Source: CAYVVD01 sp964454975 (GTDB lineage: Bacteria; Bacteroidota; Ignavibacteria; Kapaibacteriales; UBA2268). Taken from it: a stretch of 64,000 nucleotides of DNA. Below, piece after piece: positions 19,201-31,100 of the stretch. The notes under the pieces were generated by a model that did no database searches, was not told where the DNA came from, and saw only the letters and a list, made by a program, of their open reading frames with translations. The stretch covers positions 103,468 to 167,467 of the forward strand of contig CAYVVD010000003.1 of the NCBI GenBank assembly GCA_964454975.1, given 5' to 3'. Every line of letters begins with the position of its first letter. Within the stretch, counting starts at the first letter, position 1. The position numbers were made by a program, and so were the translations under genes.

Positions 19201-19228
19201 GGCGCGGTTTAACCACCGCGCCTTTTTT
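19201..19228 (+). terminator. Rho-independent terminator after the T9SS cargo gene
   Basis: An 8-bp GC-rich stem (GGCGCGGT 19201-19208, ACCGCGCC 19215-19222) with a six-base loop is followed directly by six Ts. It lies 24 bp after the stop codon and separates the secreted-protein gene from nadE. Confidence 0.92.
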
Positions 19229-19280
19229 ATTTTTAACTATTAGTTATCTTTGCTATTATTTCATCCTGTTAGGGATTGAT

Positions 19281-21221
19281 ATGAAGTTTTCACATAAGCA
19301 ATACGGTTTCTTAAGAATTGCGGCTGTTACTCCCAAACTAAGAGTTGCAGATGTTGGTTTTAATTGCGATGAGATAATTAGCTTATACAGTGCTGCTTCA
19401 GAACAAGGCTGCAGACTTGTCCTTTTTCCAGAGCTTGCCTTAAGCGGATACACTTGCGCCGACCTATTTTTCCAACAACAACTTTTGGAAACTGTTCAAT
19501 CAGGAATTGAAAAAATCCGTGAATCTACAATTAAAAACAGTTCAATTATTATTGTTGGAGCTCCCCTCCCCTCTTCCGGAAAACTTTATAACTGCGCAGT
19601 CGTTGTCAAATGCGGAGAGATCCTTGGTATTGTTCCTAAAACGTATTTGTGCAACACTAATGAATATTACGAAGAACGCTGGTTTTCTTCAGATTTAGAC
19701 AGGGACGATGAATTTATTTACTTAAACGGTGAAGAAGTGCCATTTGGGGCAAACCTTGTTTTCAGGGCGGAATCTTATCATAAATTCGCTTTTGGAATCG
19801 AAATATGCGAGGATATGTGGAGTGTTCAGCCAACCGGACAAAAACTTGCCAAATCCGGCACTACAGTAATATGCAATTTATCTGCAAGCAATGAATACCT
19901 TGGTAAGACAGAATACAGGGAAGCTCTTATTAAATCACATTCTGCTTCCTGCATTGCCGGGCTTGTTTATTCTTCCTGCGGCCCATGGGAATCTACTACT
20001 GATACTGTATTCTCAGGTCATTCTATGATTGCAGAAAATGGGAAAATCATCGCTTCAGCTCCAAGATTTTCTTTCAATTCTGAAACTGTTATTTCCGAGA
20101 TAGATCTCGATATGATAAACAACGAGAGACAAAGGAATAACTCATATGGTTTTGGCGCTGTTGAAGAAGAGATAAGGATCGTTGAATTTGAGTTTGATGA
20201 TTTCGAATCTGAAGAGTTGTACAGGCATATACCATGTAACCCATTTATTCCCGAATCAAAAGAAAAACTAAATTCGATATGCAGTGAAATAGTGTCCCTA
20301 CAATCTGCGAGTCTGGCTAAAAGGTTGCTTCATACCGGGATCATTAAAGCTATAATAGGTATTTCCGGGGGACTCGATTCTACTCTTGCACTAATATCAG
20401 TTATTAAAGCATTTGAGATTGCAAATATTGATAAAAAAGGTATAATTGCGGTTTCCATGCCAGGTTTTGCTACAAGCTCACGTACAAGAAGCAATTCCGG
20501 CCAACTGATTGAAATGCTTGGTGTAATTTTTATGGAAATAGATATTATCAAATCCGTCAGTCAGCATCTTGAGGATATTGGACACGATGGCAATACGCAG
20601 GATATTACTTATGAAAATGCACAAGCACGTGAAAGAACTCAAATACTAATGGATCTTGCTAATAAGGAAGGCGGACTGGTAATAGGAACCGGCGATTTGT
20701 CGGAACTCGCTCTTGGCTGGTGTACATATGCCGGCGACCAAATATCCATGTATAACATGAATGCCGGCGTCCCCAAAACACTTGTAATGGAAATGATAAA
20801 ATGGTATGCTGAGGAGCATTCCGGCCTTGAACTCAAAACAATTCTCTATGATATAATAGACACACCTATATCACCTGAGCTTGTTGATTCAAGTAAAGAC
20901 TTTCAGGATACCGAGTCCATTATCGGCCCCTATGAACTGCATGATTTCTTCCTTTATTTCTTCCTGAGATACGGATTTACACCTGCCAAAATTCTTCTTC
21001 TTGCTGAACATGCATTTTCAGAAAAGTATGAAACAAAATCAATCGCAAAGTGGCTCAAAGTATTCCTTAATCGCTTTTTCGCGAATCAGTTCAAACGCTC
21101 TGCAATTCCTGACGGTGTTAAAATTGGAAGTGTTTCACTTTCACCCCGTGCAGATTGGCGAATGCCATCTGATGCTATTGTTAATTTGTGGCTTGAAGAT
21201 ATTGAAAAATATATGGGTTGA
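19281..21221 (+). CDS. nadE: Glutamine-dependent NAD+ synthetase
   Basis: Two-domain enzyme of 646 residues. The N-terminal nitrilase-type glutaminase has the triad E51 (FPELALSG), K120 (PKTYLCN) and C176 (EICEDMW). The C-terminal synthetase has the ATP-pyrophosphatase P-loop GISGGLDST (from residue 360) and the conserved TGDLSELALGW segment. It converts nicotinic acid adenine dinucleotide to NAD+ using ATP and ammonia channelled from glutamine. The length is close to other bacterial glutamine-dependent enzymes (about 640-680). It stands alone between a terminator and the response regulator gene. Confidence 0.97.
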   Translation: MKFSHKQYGFLRIAAVTPKLRVADVGFNCDEIISLYSAASEQGCRLVLFPELALSGYTCADLFFQQQLLETVQSGIEKIRESTIKNSSIIIVGAPLPSSGKLYNCAVVVKCGEILGIVPKTYLCNTNEYYEERWFSSDLDRDDEFIYLNGEEVPFGANLVFRAESYHKFAFGIEICEDMWSVQPTGQKLAKSGTTVICNLSASNEYLGKTEYREALIKSHSASCIAGLVYSSCGPWESTTDTVFSGHSMIAENGKIIASAPRFSFNSETVISEIDLDMINNERQRNNSYGFGAVEEEIRIVEFEFDDFESEELYRHIPCNPFIPESKEKLNSICSEIVSLQSASLAKRLLHTGIIKAIIGISGGLDSTLALISVIKAFEIANIDKKGIIAVSMPGFATSSRTRSNSGQLIEMLGVIFMEIDIIKSVSQHLEDIGHDGNTQDITYENAQARERTQILMDLANKEGGLVIGTGDLSELALGWCTYAGDQISMYNMNAGVPKTLVMEMIKWYAEEHSGLELKTILYDIIDTPISPELVDSSKDFQDTESIIGPYELHDFFLYFFLRYGFTPAKILLLAEHAFSEKYETKSIAKWLKVFLNRFFANQFKRSAIPDGVKIGSVSLSPRADWRMPSDAIVNLWLEDIEKYMG

Positions 21222-21282
21222 AAAGAATTTGATTTTTACTATTTTTGTAGTTGAATACTTTTAAACAAACCCCCGGGAAGTA

Positions 21283-21951
21283 TTGGGAATTGAACCTGAT
21301 GAAATTAATGTAGTCCTGGCAGATGACCACGAGGTAGTTCGTGCAGGACTTAGACGATTGCTTACAATTGATAAGTCAGTCAGAATTCTTGATGAAGCCA
21401 GAAATGGTCAGGAAGTATTAGATCTGGTTAAGCATTATGAACCTGATGTAATCCTGATGGACATCCAGATGCCCGTCATGACCGGAATTGATGCAGTATT
21501 AAAATTAAAAGTAAGCAATCCTGATATATTTATTATTATGCTGACAGCCTACGAAGACTCATTCCACCTGGAAAAGGCTCTTGCGGCAGGCGCTGACGGA
21601 TATTTATCCAAAGATATCAACGCGAAGGAACTGGCAAACGCAATTCACACGGTCTTCCGTGGAGAACGAGTTTTCAGCAAATCTATTATTAAGCTAATCC
21701 AGAAAAAATATGTCCCCGAAAGTACATACGATGCCACTCCGATTGTAATCACAAAACGGGAACAGGAAATTCTGAATCTCGTTGCAACAGGCAACACATC
21801 TTCCGAAATAGCCGATATCCTGCATATAAGTGTCCGGACCGTTGAATCTCACCGCTACAATCTCATGCAAAAACTCGGCATAAAAAATGCAGCCGGATTA
21901 GTACGGTATGCAGTTTTGAATTCCAGCGATTTAAATTCATTGGAAGGTTAG
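21283..21951 (+). CDS. NarL/LuxR-family response regulator
   Basis: The receiver domain (residues 9-125) has the acidic pair in VVLADDHEVVRAG, phospho-acceptor D60 in ILMDIQMP, the switch threonine in IIMLTAY and lysine in LSKDI. The LuxR-type helix-turn-helix follows (about 157-215, ITKREQEILNLVATGNTSSE and VRTVESHRYNLMQKLG). The start is TTG at 21283, since the receiver begins almost immediately after it. No cognate kinase is adjacent, although two histidine kinase genes lie further along the window. It sits directly upstream of the surface-protein cluster and is a plausible regulator of it; that link is positional inference. Confidence 0.93.
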   Translation: MGIEPDEINVVLADDHEVVRAGLRRLLTIDKSVRILDEARNGQEVLDLVKHYEPDVILMDIQMPVMTGIDAVLKLKVSNPDIFIIMLTAYEDSFHLEKALAAGADGYLSKDINAKELANAIHTVFRGERVFSKSIIKLIQKKYVPESTYDATPIVITKREQEILNLVATGNTSSEIADILHISVRTVESHRYNLMQKLGIKNAAGLVRYAVLNSSDLNSLEG

Positions 21952-22103
21952 ACTCATCCACTTTTAACTGATGTTAACAAGTAGATTAAAAATCAGTAAT
22001 ATTACTGATGTAATCTTGCTTCTTTGTGGGTATGTTGCGTAGTCTCCACATTGTATGTGAAGATTTAGACAAAAACATGATAGCAATTAAAACCGGTGTC
22101 GGT

Positions 22104-25095
22104 ATGAGAAGTAAAAATACAGATTTAATATTTCCAATCGGGTTAATAATTCTATTTCTTGTTTTCAACTTAAAGCCCGCATGGGCACAAACTGAAAACA
22201 TGGGAATCGGTACTAATAGCCCAGATAATTCCGCCGTTCTGCATTTAAGCATTGATTTACTATCATCACCCAGGGGATTGCTCGTCCCTGTGATGACAAC
22301 AGCAGAACGTAACAGCATTAGCAGCCCTGCAACCGGCTTGCTTGTTTACAACACAACAACAAACCAATTCGAATATAATGCCGGAACACCCGGTTCACCA
22401 ACATGGGCAGGAATTTTTGCTGAAAGCAATCTTAACTTACCGGACTCTAACATTTTTGTTGGAAATGGATCAGGACAAGCAACTGCAGTTGATTTGAGCG
22501 GCGACGCTACCATTAACAATACAGGTCTACTTACATTGGCTAACACAACTGTATCAGCCGGTACGTATGGTTCAGCCACTGAATCACCACAATACACAGT
22601 TGATTCGAAAGGAAGGATAACTGCTGCAAGTAATGTGGCGATTACCGGAGTTCCCCCGGGTGGCGCCGCAGGTGGAGATTTATCCGGTACTTACCCGGAT
22701 CCGACGGTTGCTGCTATCAGAGGAAGAAGTGTTCAATCACCACTAAATCCCACAGACGGCCAGGTGCTCAAGTGGAGCAATGCCTCCATTGAATGGCAGG
22801 CTCAGGCTGACAACAACACTATTTATTTCCCCGGCACAGGGATGAAATTACTGGGTACAACATTTCACATTGATTCAACCGGAGTTGTTGATGCAACTTA
22901 CGGCTCGGCAACAGAAGTAGCTCAAATAACAGTTAATCCCCAGGGACAAATTACTTCAGCTTCTAATGTTACAATTACCGGCGTTACCCCCGGTGGTGCC
23001 GCAGGCGGTGATTTATCGGGGACTTATCCTGACCCGACTGTTGCTGCAATCCAGGGCACGAGCATTGATGCTACTCTTGCCGCAAGCGACGGCCAGGTGC
23101 TTAAATGGAGCAATGCTAACACCCAATGGGAAGCTCTGGATGATGAAGTAGAAGTTTATACTGCAGGCACAGGGCTTAACCTTGCCGCTAATGAATTCAG
23201 CCTCGCAAATACTTCAGTAACTGGCGGCTCTTATGGCTCTGCCACTGAAGTTGCCACGTTCACTGTTGATAACCAGGGACGTTTAACAGCAGCAGGTAAC
23301 ACTACAATTACCGGCGTTACCCCCGGTGGTGCCGCAGGCGGTGATTTATCGGGGACTTATCCTGACCCGACTGTTGCTGCAATCCAGGGCACGAGCATTG
23401 ATGCTACTCTTGCCGCAAGCGACGGCCAGGTGCTTAAATGGAGCAATGNNNNNNNNNNNNNNNNNNNNNNNNNNNNNNNNNNNNNNNNNNNNNNNNNNNN
23501 NNNNNNNNNNNNNNNNNNNNNNNNNNNNNNNNNNNNNNNNNNNNNNNNGTGGTGCCGCAGGCGGTGATTTATCTGGGACTTATCCTGACCCGACTGTTGC
23601 TGCGCTTGTTGGAACTACAATAGACCCTTCCCTTGCACCTTCAGATGGTGAAATTTTGAAATGGAATGGTTCTAATTCACAATGGGAAACTGCATCCGAT
23701 GCCGGAGGCGGTGTTTATTATGAGGGAACTGGTATTGATATAGTAACAGATACTATTTCACTCGAGAATACTGCTGTTACTGCGGGTTCTTATGGCTCTG
23801 CCACACAGTCAGGCACTTTTACCGTTGATGAACAGGGACGATTGACAGCAGCAGGGAATACAACAATATCAGGTGTAGTTCCCGGTGGAAGTGCCGGAGG
23901 AAACTTATCCGGTTCATACCCGGACCCTGTAGTAGTTAAAATTCAGAATACTGACATTCAGGCTGGCATCTCCCCGGCTGATGGTGAAGTTTTAAAATGG
24001 GACGGCGGGAATAACCGCTGGACCACAGGTACCGATAACACCGGAACTATTTCAGGAACAGAAAACAATACCATAAGATTTAATAACTCAGGAACAGCAG
24101 TGGAAAGCTCCTTACTGATAAACACAACAAGCGAAATTGGAATCGGCGCTTCTACTCCTTTAGGCTCGAGGCTTGTGATTCAGGGTGTTGATGCAACATC
24201 AGGGAACTCTTCGCTAAATGTAAGCGATAATTCTTCTAATTCCATATTGTTTGTTCAAAATGACGCCAGAGTTGGAATTAATAATGATGATCCCGATAAT
24301 GTTCTTGATATAACTCAATCAACTCTTAATCAGACCGGTAGTGCTTTTTATGTTTACCGGGACATTGGTCTCGGTGGAACAAATTCTCCGCTTGCTCAGA
24401 TTATCCAGGATAGTGGCGGAGATGACCAAATTGCATTGTTTGTTCAACAAGATGGAAATGAATCCGCGATTTCTGCTGAGTTCGACAATAACACAGATGA
24501 AAAAGCAGCAGTAAAAGGCGACGTTATTTCAACCACTTCAAACCAGGCAATTGGTGTCTGGGGTGATGCAAGTAATACAAGCTCTACAAATACAGGTACC
24601 ATTGCAGTTCTTGCAAGCGGAAATGGAAACTCTGTTGCAAGCCAGACAAACCTTGCACTCCAGGTTGTGGATGGAGAACTGGCAATGGGCCGTACGACCG
24701 AGTCCCCGGGCGTTGGTTCAGTTGTGGAAGTTGCAACAGCAGGTTCGGCCTATTCGGCACAAGGACCGAGTGGTGTTATTGAATTGACTCTTGGTGGTGG
24801 CAACCTTAATACAAGTGCTCCAACAGCCGGTACATTCCAGAGCCTTGGGACAGTAACAATTAACAACAGATATGTTGCCGGAAGCAGTATTGTTCTTGTA
24901 AGTGTTGTTTCAAAAATTGATGATTCATCAGGGCCAAGTCCTGAAAATGCTGTGTTCATATTGGATGTAGATGATCGTACTTCTGGTTCATTTACTATTA
25001 GAGTCGGAATGATTCCAACTGCAGACAATGCTTCAAACTTCTCAACTGATGATAAAATAAGAGTTGGTTACGTTGTTGTGAATCCGTCAAGGTAA
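22104..25095 (+). CDS. Secreted tail-fibre-like tandem repeat protein, interrupted by an assembly gap
   Basis: One gene appears as two open frames because 100 Ns interrupt it and the padded length is not the true one. ATG 22104 gives a signal peptide (LIILFLVFNLKPAWAQ); an in-frame ATG at 22077 is an alternative. After it comes a segment often seen at the N-terminus of Bacteroidota surface fibres (RGLLVPVMTTAERNSISSP and GLLVYNTTTNQFEYN). The middle is 111-residue repeats, each with GGDLSGTYPDPTVAA and DGQVLKWSN. The C-terminal third (from about 24050) is a non-repeated beta-rich region ending VGYVVVNPSR, with no T9SS sorting domain that I can see. GGDLSGTYP repeats are shared with phage tail fibres and bacterial adhesins. 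The likely role is a fibrous surface protein. Confidence 0.85.
22659..23883 (+). repeat. 333-bp tandem coding repeats, collapsed at an N gap
   Basis: Repeat starts, marked by the codons for GGAAGGDLSG, are at 22659, 22992 and 23325 (exact 333-bp steps), then at about 23548 (just inside the gap edge) and 23884. Units starting at 22992 and 23325 are identical over at least the 124 bp before the gap. Such near-identical units explain why the assembly broke here. Confidence 0.9.
23449..23548. other. Assembly gap of 100 Ns
   Basis: Exactly 100 Ns, so probably a placeholder. The frame before the gap does not match the frame after it. If the 333-bp period continues across it, the missing length is 210 bp plus any whole number of 333-bp units, which restores the frame. 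Confidence 0.98.
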
Positions 25096-25117
25096 TAGAC
25101 ATATAGCTATTGCTTTA

Positions 25118-25130
25118 TTGAAAAAAAAAG
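25118..25130 (+). other. A9 homopolymer at the 5' edge of the giant gene
   Basis: TTG at 25118-25120 is followed by nine As (25121-25129) and G. As written, the TTG frame stops after five codons. With eight As it would read into the giant gene and add the charged N-region MKKKNRIII in front of the hydrophobic stretch LLLLMLLFSSG, making a textbook signal peptide. This may be a sequencing error or a slippage-prone switch; see findings. Confidence 0.45.
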
Positions 25131-25184
25131 AATAGAATAATCATAGATATTAAACTAATATATGGAATACGTTTACTGCTGCTA

Positions 25185-28100
25185 ATGTTGCTCTTCTCCT
25201 CGGGCAACATACAGGCACAGCTTGTAACAATAAGCCCCGACGCTGAAATTACTATCACTGAAGGGCTTCCTTTGTATATTAATGGTTCGCTGCAAATAAG
25301 CAACGGAGCAACAGTAACTGAAATTGGCAGTTCGACTATTAGCCTTACAGACGATTGGATTAACAATGGCACTTTCTCCCCCGACACCGGTCTTGTTGAA
25401 TTCCGTGGAACAACAAATAGTTCGATTGAAGGCACAAATCCAAGTGACTTTTTCAACCTAACTGTTGATAAATCAAATTCACCAACTGACATCCTCAGCC
25501 TCGAACAAAGCATTACTGTTGATGGTGATTTAAGTATTGGGGACGGTGTGTTTAGGTTTGAAAACAGTGCCGTAAGGGATGTAGATTTAAACGGCAGCCT
25601 GATTGTTGATGCAAACGGAAACCTTGATATTGAGTCACTTCTTATACAGACACATACTTTTTCTGTTGCCGGTGATATTCAAAATGACGGTTCGATAGAC
25701 TTAAGCGGATTGACATCAAATGTTAATCTAACAATTGATGGTACTGGAAACTCCTTATTAACCGGTACCGGCGCTACAAATGAATTCAATCTAATAGGAA
25801 CTAATAAGTCCTTAAAAACAGATACAATTACCGTAATTTCTACAAATTTTTCTGTTCCCGGGCAATTCCTGACATTGAATGGCGGTACACTGCGCCTCAC
25901 AGGAACTTACTCGTTAAATACACAATTGTTTTATAATTATGGTGTTGCGGATGCAATCCCCTCGAACTCGGGTTTGTGGCTCGATAATTCTAATCTTGAT
26001 ATCCCCGGGCAATCCGGCGACCTTGTCTATGCAGGATTATTAAAAATCAGCGATGGTGTATTGGATGTTGGTGTATTGGGTAACGGCAGTCTGCTTCATA
26101 AAACAGGTTCGGAGTTTATTCTGGAAGACGGCGAAGTAAATATAGAGGAACGTTTCTCGCGTACTTCCGGTTCGGAAACAATTAATTATACTCAGTCCGG
26201 TGGAAAGATTAGTGTTGGTGTTGGCACTTCAATAAACCAACCATACGGTATTTTCGATGTTGGCGCAGCAGGTTCCGTATTCAACCTGAGTGGAGGTACG
26301 ATTGAACTACAAAGGCATAACTCAAACGCAATTGGTTCATATTATGTCCAGGCTTCAACCGGAACTGTAACGGGCGGCGCTCTGCTAATAAATGCCCAGG
26401 CGGGAAGTGCCACCTTCGAGATTAATTCAACCCGACCTGTTGGTACATTTACGATGCAAGCCGGCAATAACCCGGTTGCTTCACTTGATGGCGACTTTAC
26501 AGTTCTCGGAGACGTTACTCTTGCAGGTGCCGGTTCTAACAGATTTACTGCAAATACTTATACTTTAACAATCGGTGGAGATTTAAACAATAACTTTGAT
26601 GCTGCAGACGGATTTAATGCCGGTAGCGGAATTGTCACTTTAAACGGAAGCACAACCCAGAATATTCAGGGGAGCCAATCTACAGCCTTTTATAATCTAC
26701 GGGTAAATAAAACAGGCGGCAGGGTTGAATTAAACCAACCAACAAGAGTTGACCAAAACTTAAGAATGCTTACCAATACAGTTGTCGATATGAATTCGAA
26801 TGATTTGCGTATTGGAAGAACTGGAAACATTTATTCAGACCTGACAACTGCCAAAGTTTTCAATAATTCAAAAATGATAATAAACTCAGGCGGTGTTACC
26901 GGGGCTTCACTTATCAAAGAAATTGAAAACAATCCGACACTTCCTCTTGACTTGTTATTTCCACTTGGTACAGATACCGTTTACACACCTTCTAAAATTA
27001 CTTTTCTGCTTGGCGGAGCAACAATCAATTCAAATCCCGAACTTGGGATTTTGGTAATACCAAGTGAGCATCCTAACGTACAAAAGACAAATGTTTCGCT
27101 TCAGAAGTACTGGCAGATATCAACTGCAGGCACAGTTGATGTAAATCCTAACGGCGCTACACTGCAATTCTGGTATCACCAGTCGGAAGTGAGAGGCTCT
27201 GAAGGTAACTACGAAGTTTTGCAATATGAGAACTCTATGTGGGATTTAAATCCCGGTTTATCCAATAGCGTTCTTGTCGGGCCAAACAGGTTCCTTGCGG
27301 AATTAACAAGTGATCCGATTACTGGCGACTGGACAGCCGGTGAGGAAGACGCTGTTATCGCCAAGTACTACTCTATTGCCGACGGTAACTGGAACGATGC
27401 AAGCTCATGGTCAAAAGTTTCTTATGGCGGGCCCGCAGCTTCGACAGCTCCCAACACTTCCCAGGACGTTGTTTACATCGGCGATGATAAAACAATTACT
27501 CTTTCTGCAGCCCTTGGAATTGATCCCGGCAGGATTTATGTCCAGAATACAGGACGCCTAAATATGCAGTCCTATGTTGCATCTCCTGATACATTCAAAC
27601 TCGAAACCGGCGGAACTCTGGGTATAGGTCATACAGGAGGAATTACAGCATCAGCATCAAATGGAAATGTTCAGGGTACAAATCGGGTATTTGATGAAAA
27701 TGCTACATACGTATATACAGGAAATACGAACCAGATGACCGGTGATGGCCTCCCAACTGTTGCAAAGGTACTTAGGATTGAAAAGGATGCTGAAGCAAAC
27801 ACGGTTTCTCTTACACGGAATGTCCAGATACGTGATTCGCTGATTATTGAGGAAGGCACACTCGATATGACTACCAACCTCTATACAGTAAACGGGGAAT
27901 CAGCTAATAAATTCTTCACAATGTCAGGAGGAAAAATCATCCTAAGGGAAGATTTCCCTCAAAATTACAGTTCCTGTACCTTTACAGGCGGAACAGTTGA
28001 ATATAACACAAATACAGGTTTTGACCTGCCAAGTGGAATTTCCGCAAATCCCGGAGTTGCTCCGGCTGTTTACCAGTTTGCAAATCTTACTATCAGGGGA

Positions 28101-31100
28101 GATCTTGGTTTTAACTATATCACATTCAATACAATGGATACAATCAGGATATCCGGTGCTTATGATATATCCAATCTGAATTTTACAAATTTCAATACTC
28201 CCCGATTCCTCACAAACGGCTCAACAATTCATTTTAATGGCACAGGCAACCAGGATATTCCCCGCGATTGCCTTCGGGATGCAGATTGGGCAAGGATGAA
28301 TTACTTCAATCTGAGGCTAAGCGGTGGAGGAACTAAGCAGTTAATAGACCGCGACCACCTGATTTATAACAATGTAATCCTTGAAAGCGCTGAGTTTGAT
28401 TTAAACGGCCATGACATTGAAGTGCAGGGTGATTGGGTAAATACAGGCGCGGATTTCTTACATGACAGCCAGGATGTTACAATGAACAACATTGTAGCAT
28501 CGACAACAAACACAATATTAACCAACGGCGAGCCATTCTTTAATTTGAATATTGACGGACCGGGTGAAATACACGCTTCCGGAGATATATTTGTTGATAA
28601 TGATTTTGAGATTTTCTCCGGCGGTACTTTCAATAACCAGGATGATACCATTTACGTGTTTGCTGACTGGATAAATGACGGGTCGTATGTTGCAAATACA
28701 GGGAAAGTGATATTCCATGGTTCCGGTACCCAGACAATTGATACAGATCCGACAGAAACATTTTATGATTTAGTTGTTGACAAAAGCAGCGGCTTTCTCG
28801 AGATTGACAATTCTTCCGGCAGAAACATACTTATTACTAGCAATTTGGAATTCCGGGAGGGAAATTTATACGCCAGGGATAATGGCAGGTATGTTTCCGT
28901 TCAGGGAACCATTACACGCAGCGGTACAGGTCATGTTGACGGGCCTCTTCGCAGGAGTATTGCAACCGGTGCAACCGGAGATATTCTTTATACAGTGGGC
29001 CGCGACAGCGATTATGTCCCAATGACATTAACCTTTTCCGGTACAGGTGGGACACAAGGGTATCTACAGGTAGAGCATACTCCCGCTTCCGGTGGATTTG
29101 CCGGCAGCGACCTTAATCCTGCATTGTCAGTTGACAGGCGCTGGGAAGTAACAGTCCCTTCCGGTAGTACATTTTCTAGAGGAATAAGAACATTTAATTC
29201 ACTAATCCAGTTCCTCGCATCTGATGTCCCGGGCAGCGCAGATCCGCTTAAATATCAGACAAGACGTGATACCAACAGCACATGGAATTATCCGACAGTT
29301 GGTACCAGAACTTCAACAAGTACACAGGCTCTTGGAAATAACGGCTTCGGAAGATTTGTTGTTGGCCAGCCTGACCTGCTTGTTTATTACAGTGTTGCCG
29401 ATGGTAACTGGAATGCGCCTTCAACTTGGTCAACAGGCGGATATGGTGGTTCACCCGAAACAGTAAGTTTCCCAAGCGCTAATGATAGTGTTAAGATTGG
29501 CGACGGTTACAATGTAACAATGAATGTAAATCATACAGTTAATGCCGTGAGGGCTGTAGTTGTTGAAAAAGCAGGCCCAAGTGACAGCCCGGGTACATTG
29601 ACATTAGGCACTTATGTAATTAGCGGTGGTGGCGCATTCGTACTCGATGATGAAGGCATCCTTGAAGTGGGAAGCCCGGATGGTATTACTTCTGCCGGAG
29701 CTACAGGCAATATTCAAACAACAACGAGGGAATACAATTACCTTAACCATGACAATGGAAATTTTGTTTATAACGGAACTACTGACCAAGTTACAGGTTC
29801 CGGCCTGCCATCAGTTATTCAATCATTAACTATTGACAATGCCGGAAATACTGTTGACCTTACAGCGGATATTGAAATCACGGATGAATTTGATATTTCA
29901 AATGGTTCATTTGATGTAACAGGCTCTGACAGGAATATTACTATAGGCGGCGACTGGCTGAACAGTGGTACATTCATTGAACAGAATGGAACTGTTACAT
30001 TTAATGGCAGTTCAGACCAGGATCTTACAAATACATCAGCAGAAACTTTCTACAACCTTGAGATTGATAAATCTTCCGGAAGTGTGATCTTAACGGATAA
30101 TTCAATTGATATTAATAACACTCTTACATTTACAGATGGGGTTATTGACGGCAGGGCTAATTCATACCCTGTTATTATTAATTCAAGTGGCAGTATATCC
30201 CACACATCAGGGTATGTGGATGGTGAACTCAGGCAAAATGTACCCACCGGCGATGCATCTGCAATTACTTATCATATTGGTAACGGAACAGCTTACACTC
30301 CCGCTGAAATTGATGTAAACGGTACAGGTGGCACTGCAGGCCCTGTAGGTGTTATTGCCTACGGCAGCGACAATCCTAACATTACTTCATCAACCCTTGA
30401 TACAAATAAAAATGTCCAGCGTTACTGGGACATTAGCAATTACGGCAGCTTCAGTCTTGGTACAAGGGACTATGACCTGACATTAACATTTCTGAATCCT
30501 GATGATATTCGTGGTGGCGCCGATCCTGCTAATTTTGTTATTGAACAGTATTTATCGAGCGTCTGGACCCAGTTTACAACCATTGGAACTACAAGTACTA
30601 CAACTCAGGCTGAAAACTTCACCTCAATGGACGGGGAATTTGCCGTTGGTGAGTCTTCGGGCGGTAGCGGTGATATTTTCTATTCGATTAGTTCAGGTGA
30701 CTGGGATGACGGTAACAATTGGTCATATACAGGGTATGGTGACCCTCCAGCCTCGGATTATCCAGAAGCAAATAATGATATTGTGTTTATTGGTGATGGT
30801 ATTTCAATCACCTTGGACCAGGACAGGACAATAGGTTCTGTTACTGTTGAAGCCCTTGGCGGAACCGGCACATTGGTATTTGGTACTAATGTTCTTTCAG
30901 GAAACCAATTTGAACTTAAAGACGGCGGTAAGTTAAGTATCGGCGACGCTGATGGTATAACCGCATCCGGAGCTACCGGCAATGTTAGGACAACAATAAG
31001 AAATTATAATCACAGCAGTCACAACAACGGAAATTTTGTTTATACAGGCAACGCAGCTAATACAGGTAATGGCCTCCCGCCAACTGTTGCAACGGTAGAA

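Noticed and set aside
23438..23623. Short frame running through the Ns
   Set aside because: It is an artefact of the gap padding and overlaps the repeat protein in another frame.
22659..23883. Regular repeats that could suggest a CRISPR array
   Set aside because: The period is 333 bp, the repeats are in frame and translate to a conserved GGDLSGTYP protein unit; there are no short repeats with unique spacers and no cas genes.
22104..25095. Prophage tail-fibre gene, hence a prophage
   Set aside because: The product carries a Sec signal peptide and neighbours are secreted surface proteins; no capsid, terminase, tail or integrase gene is present.
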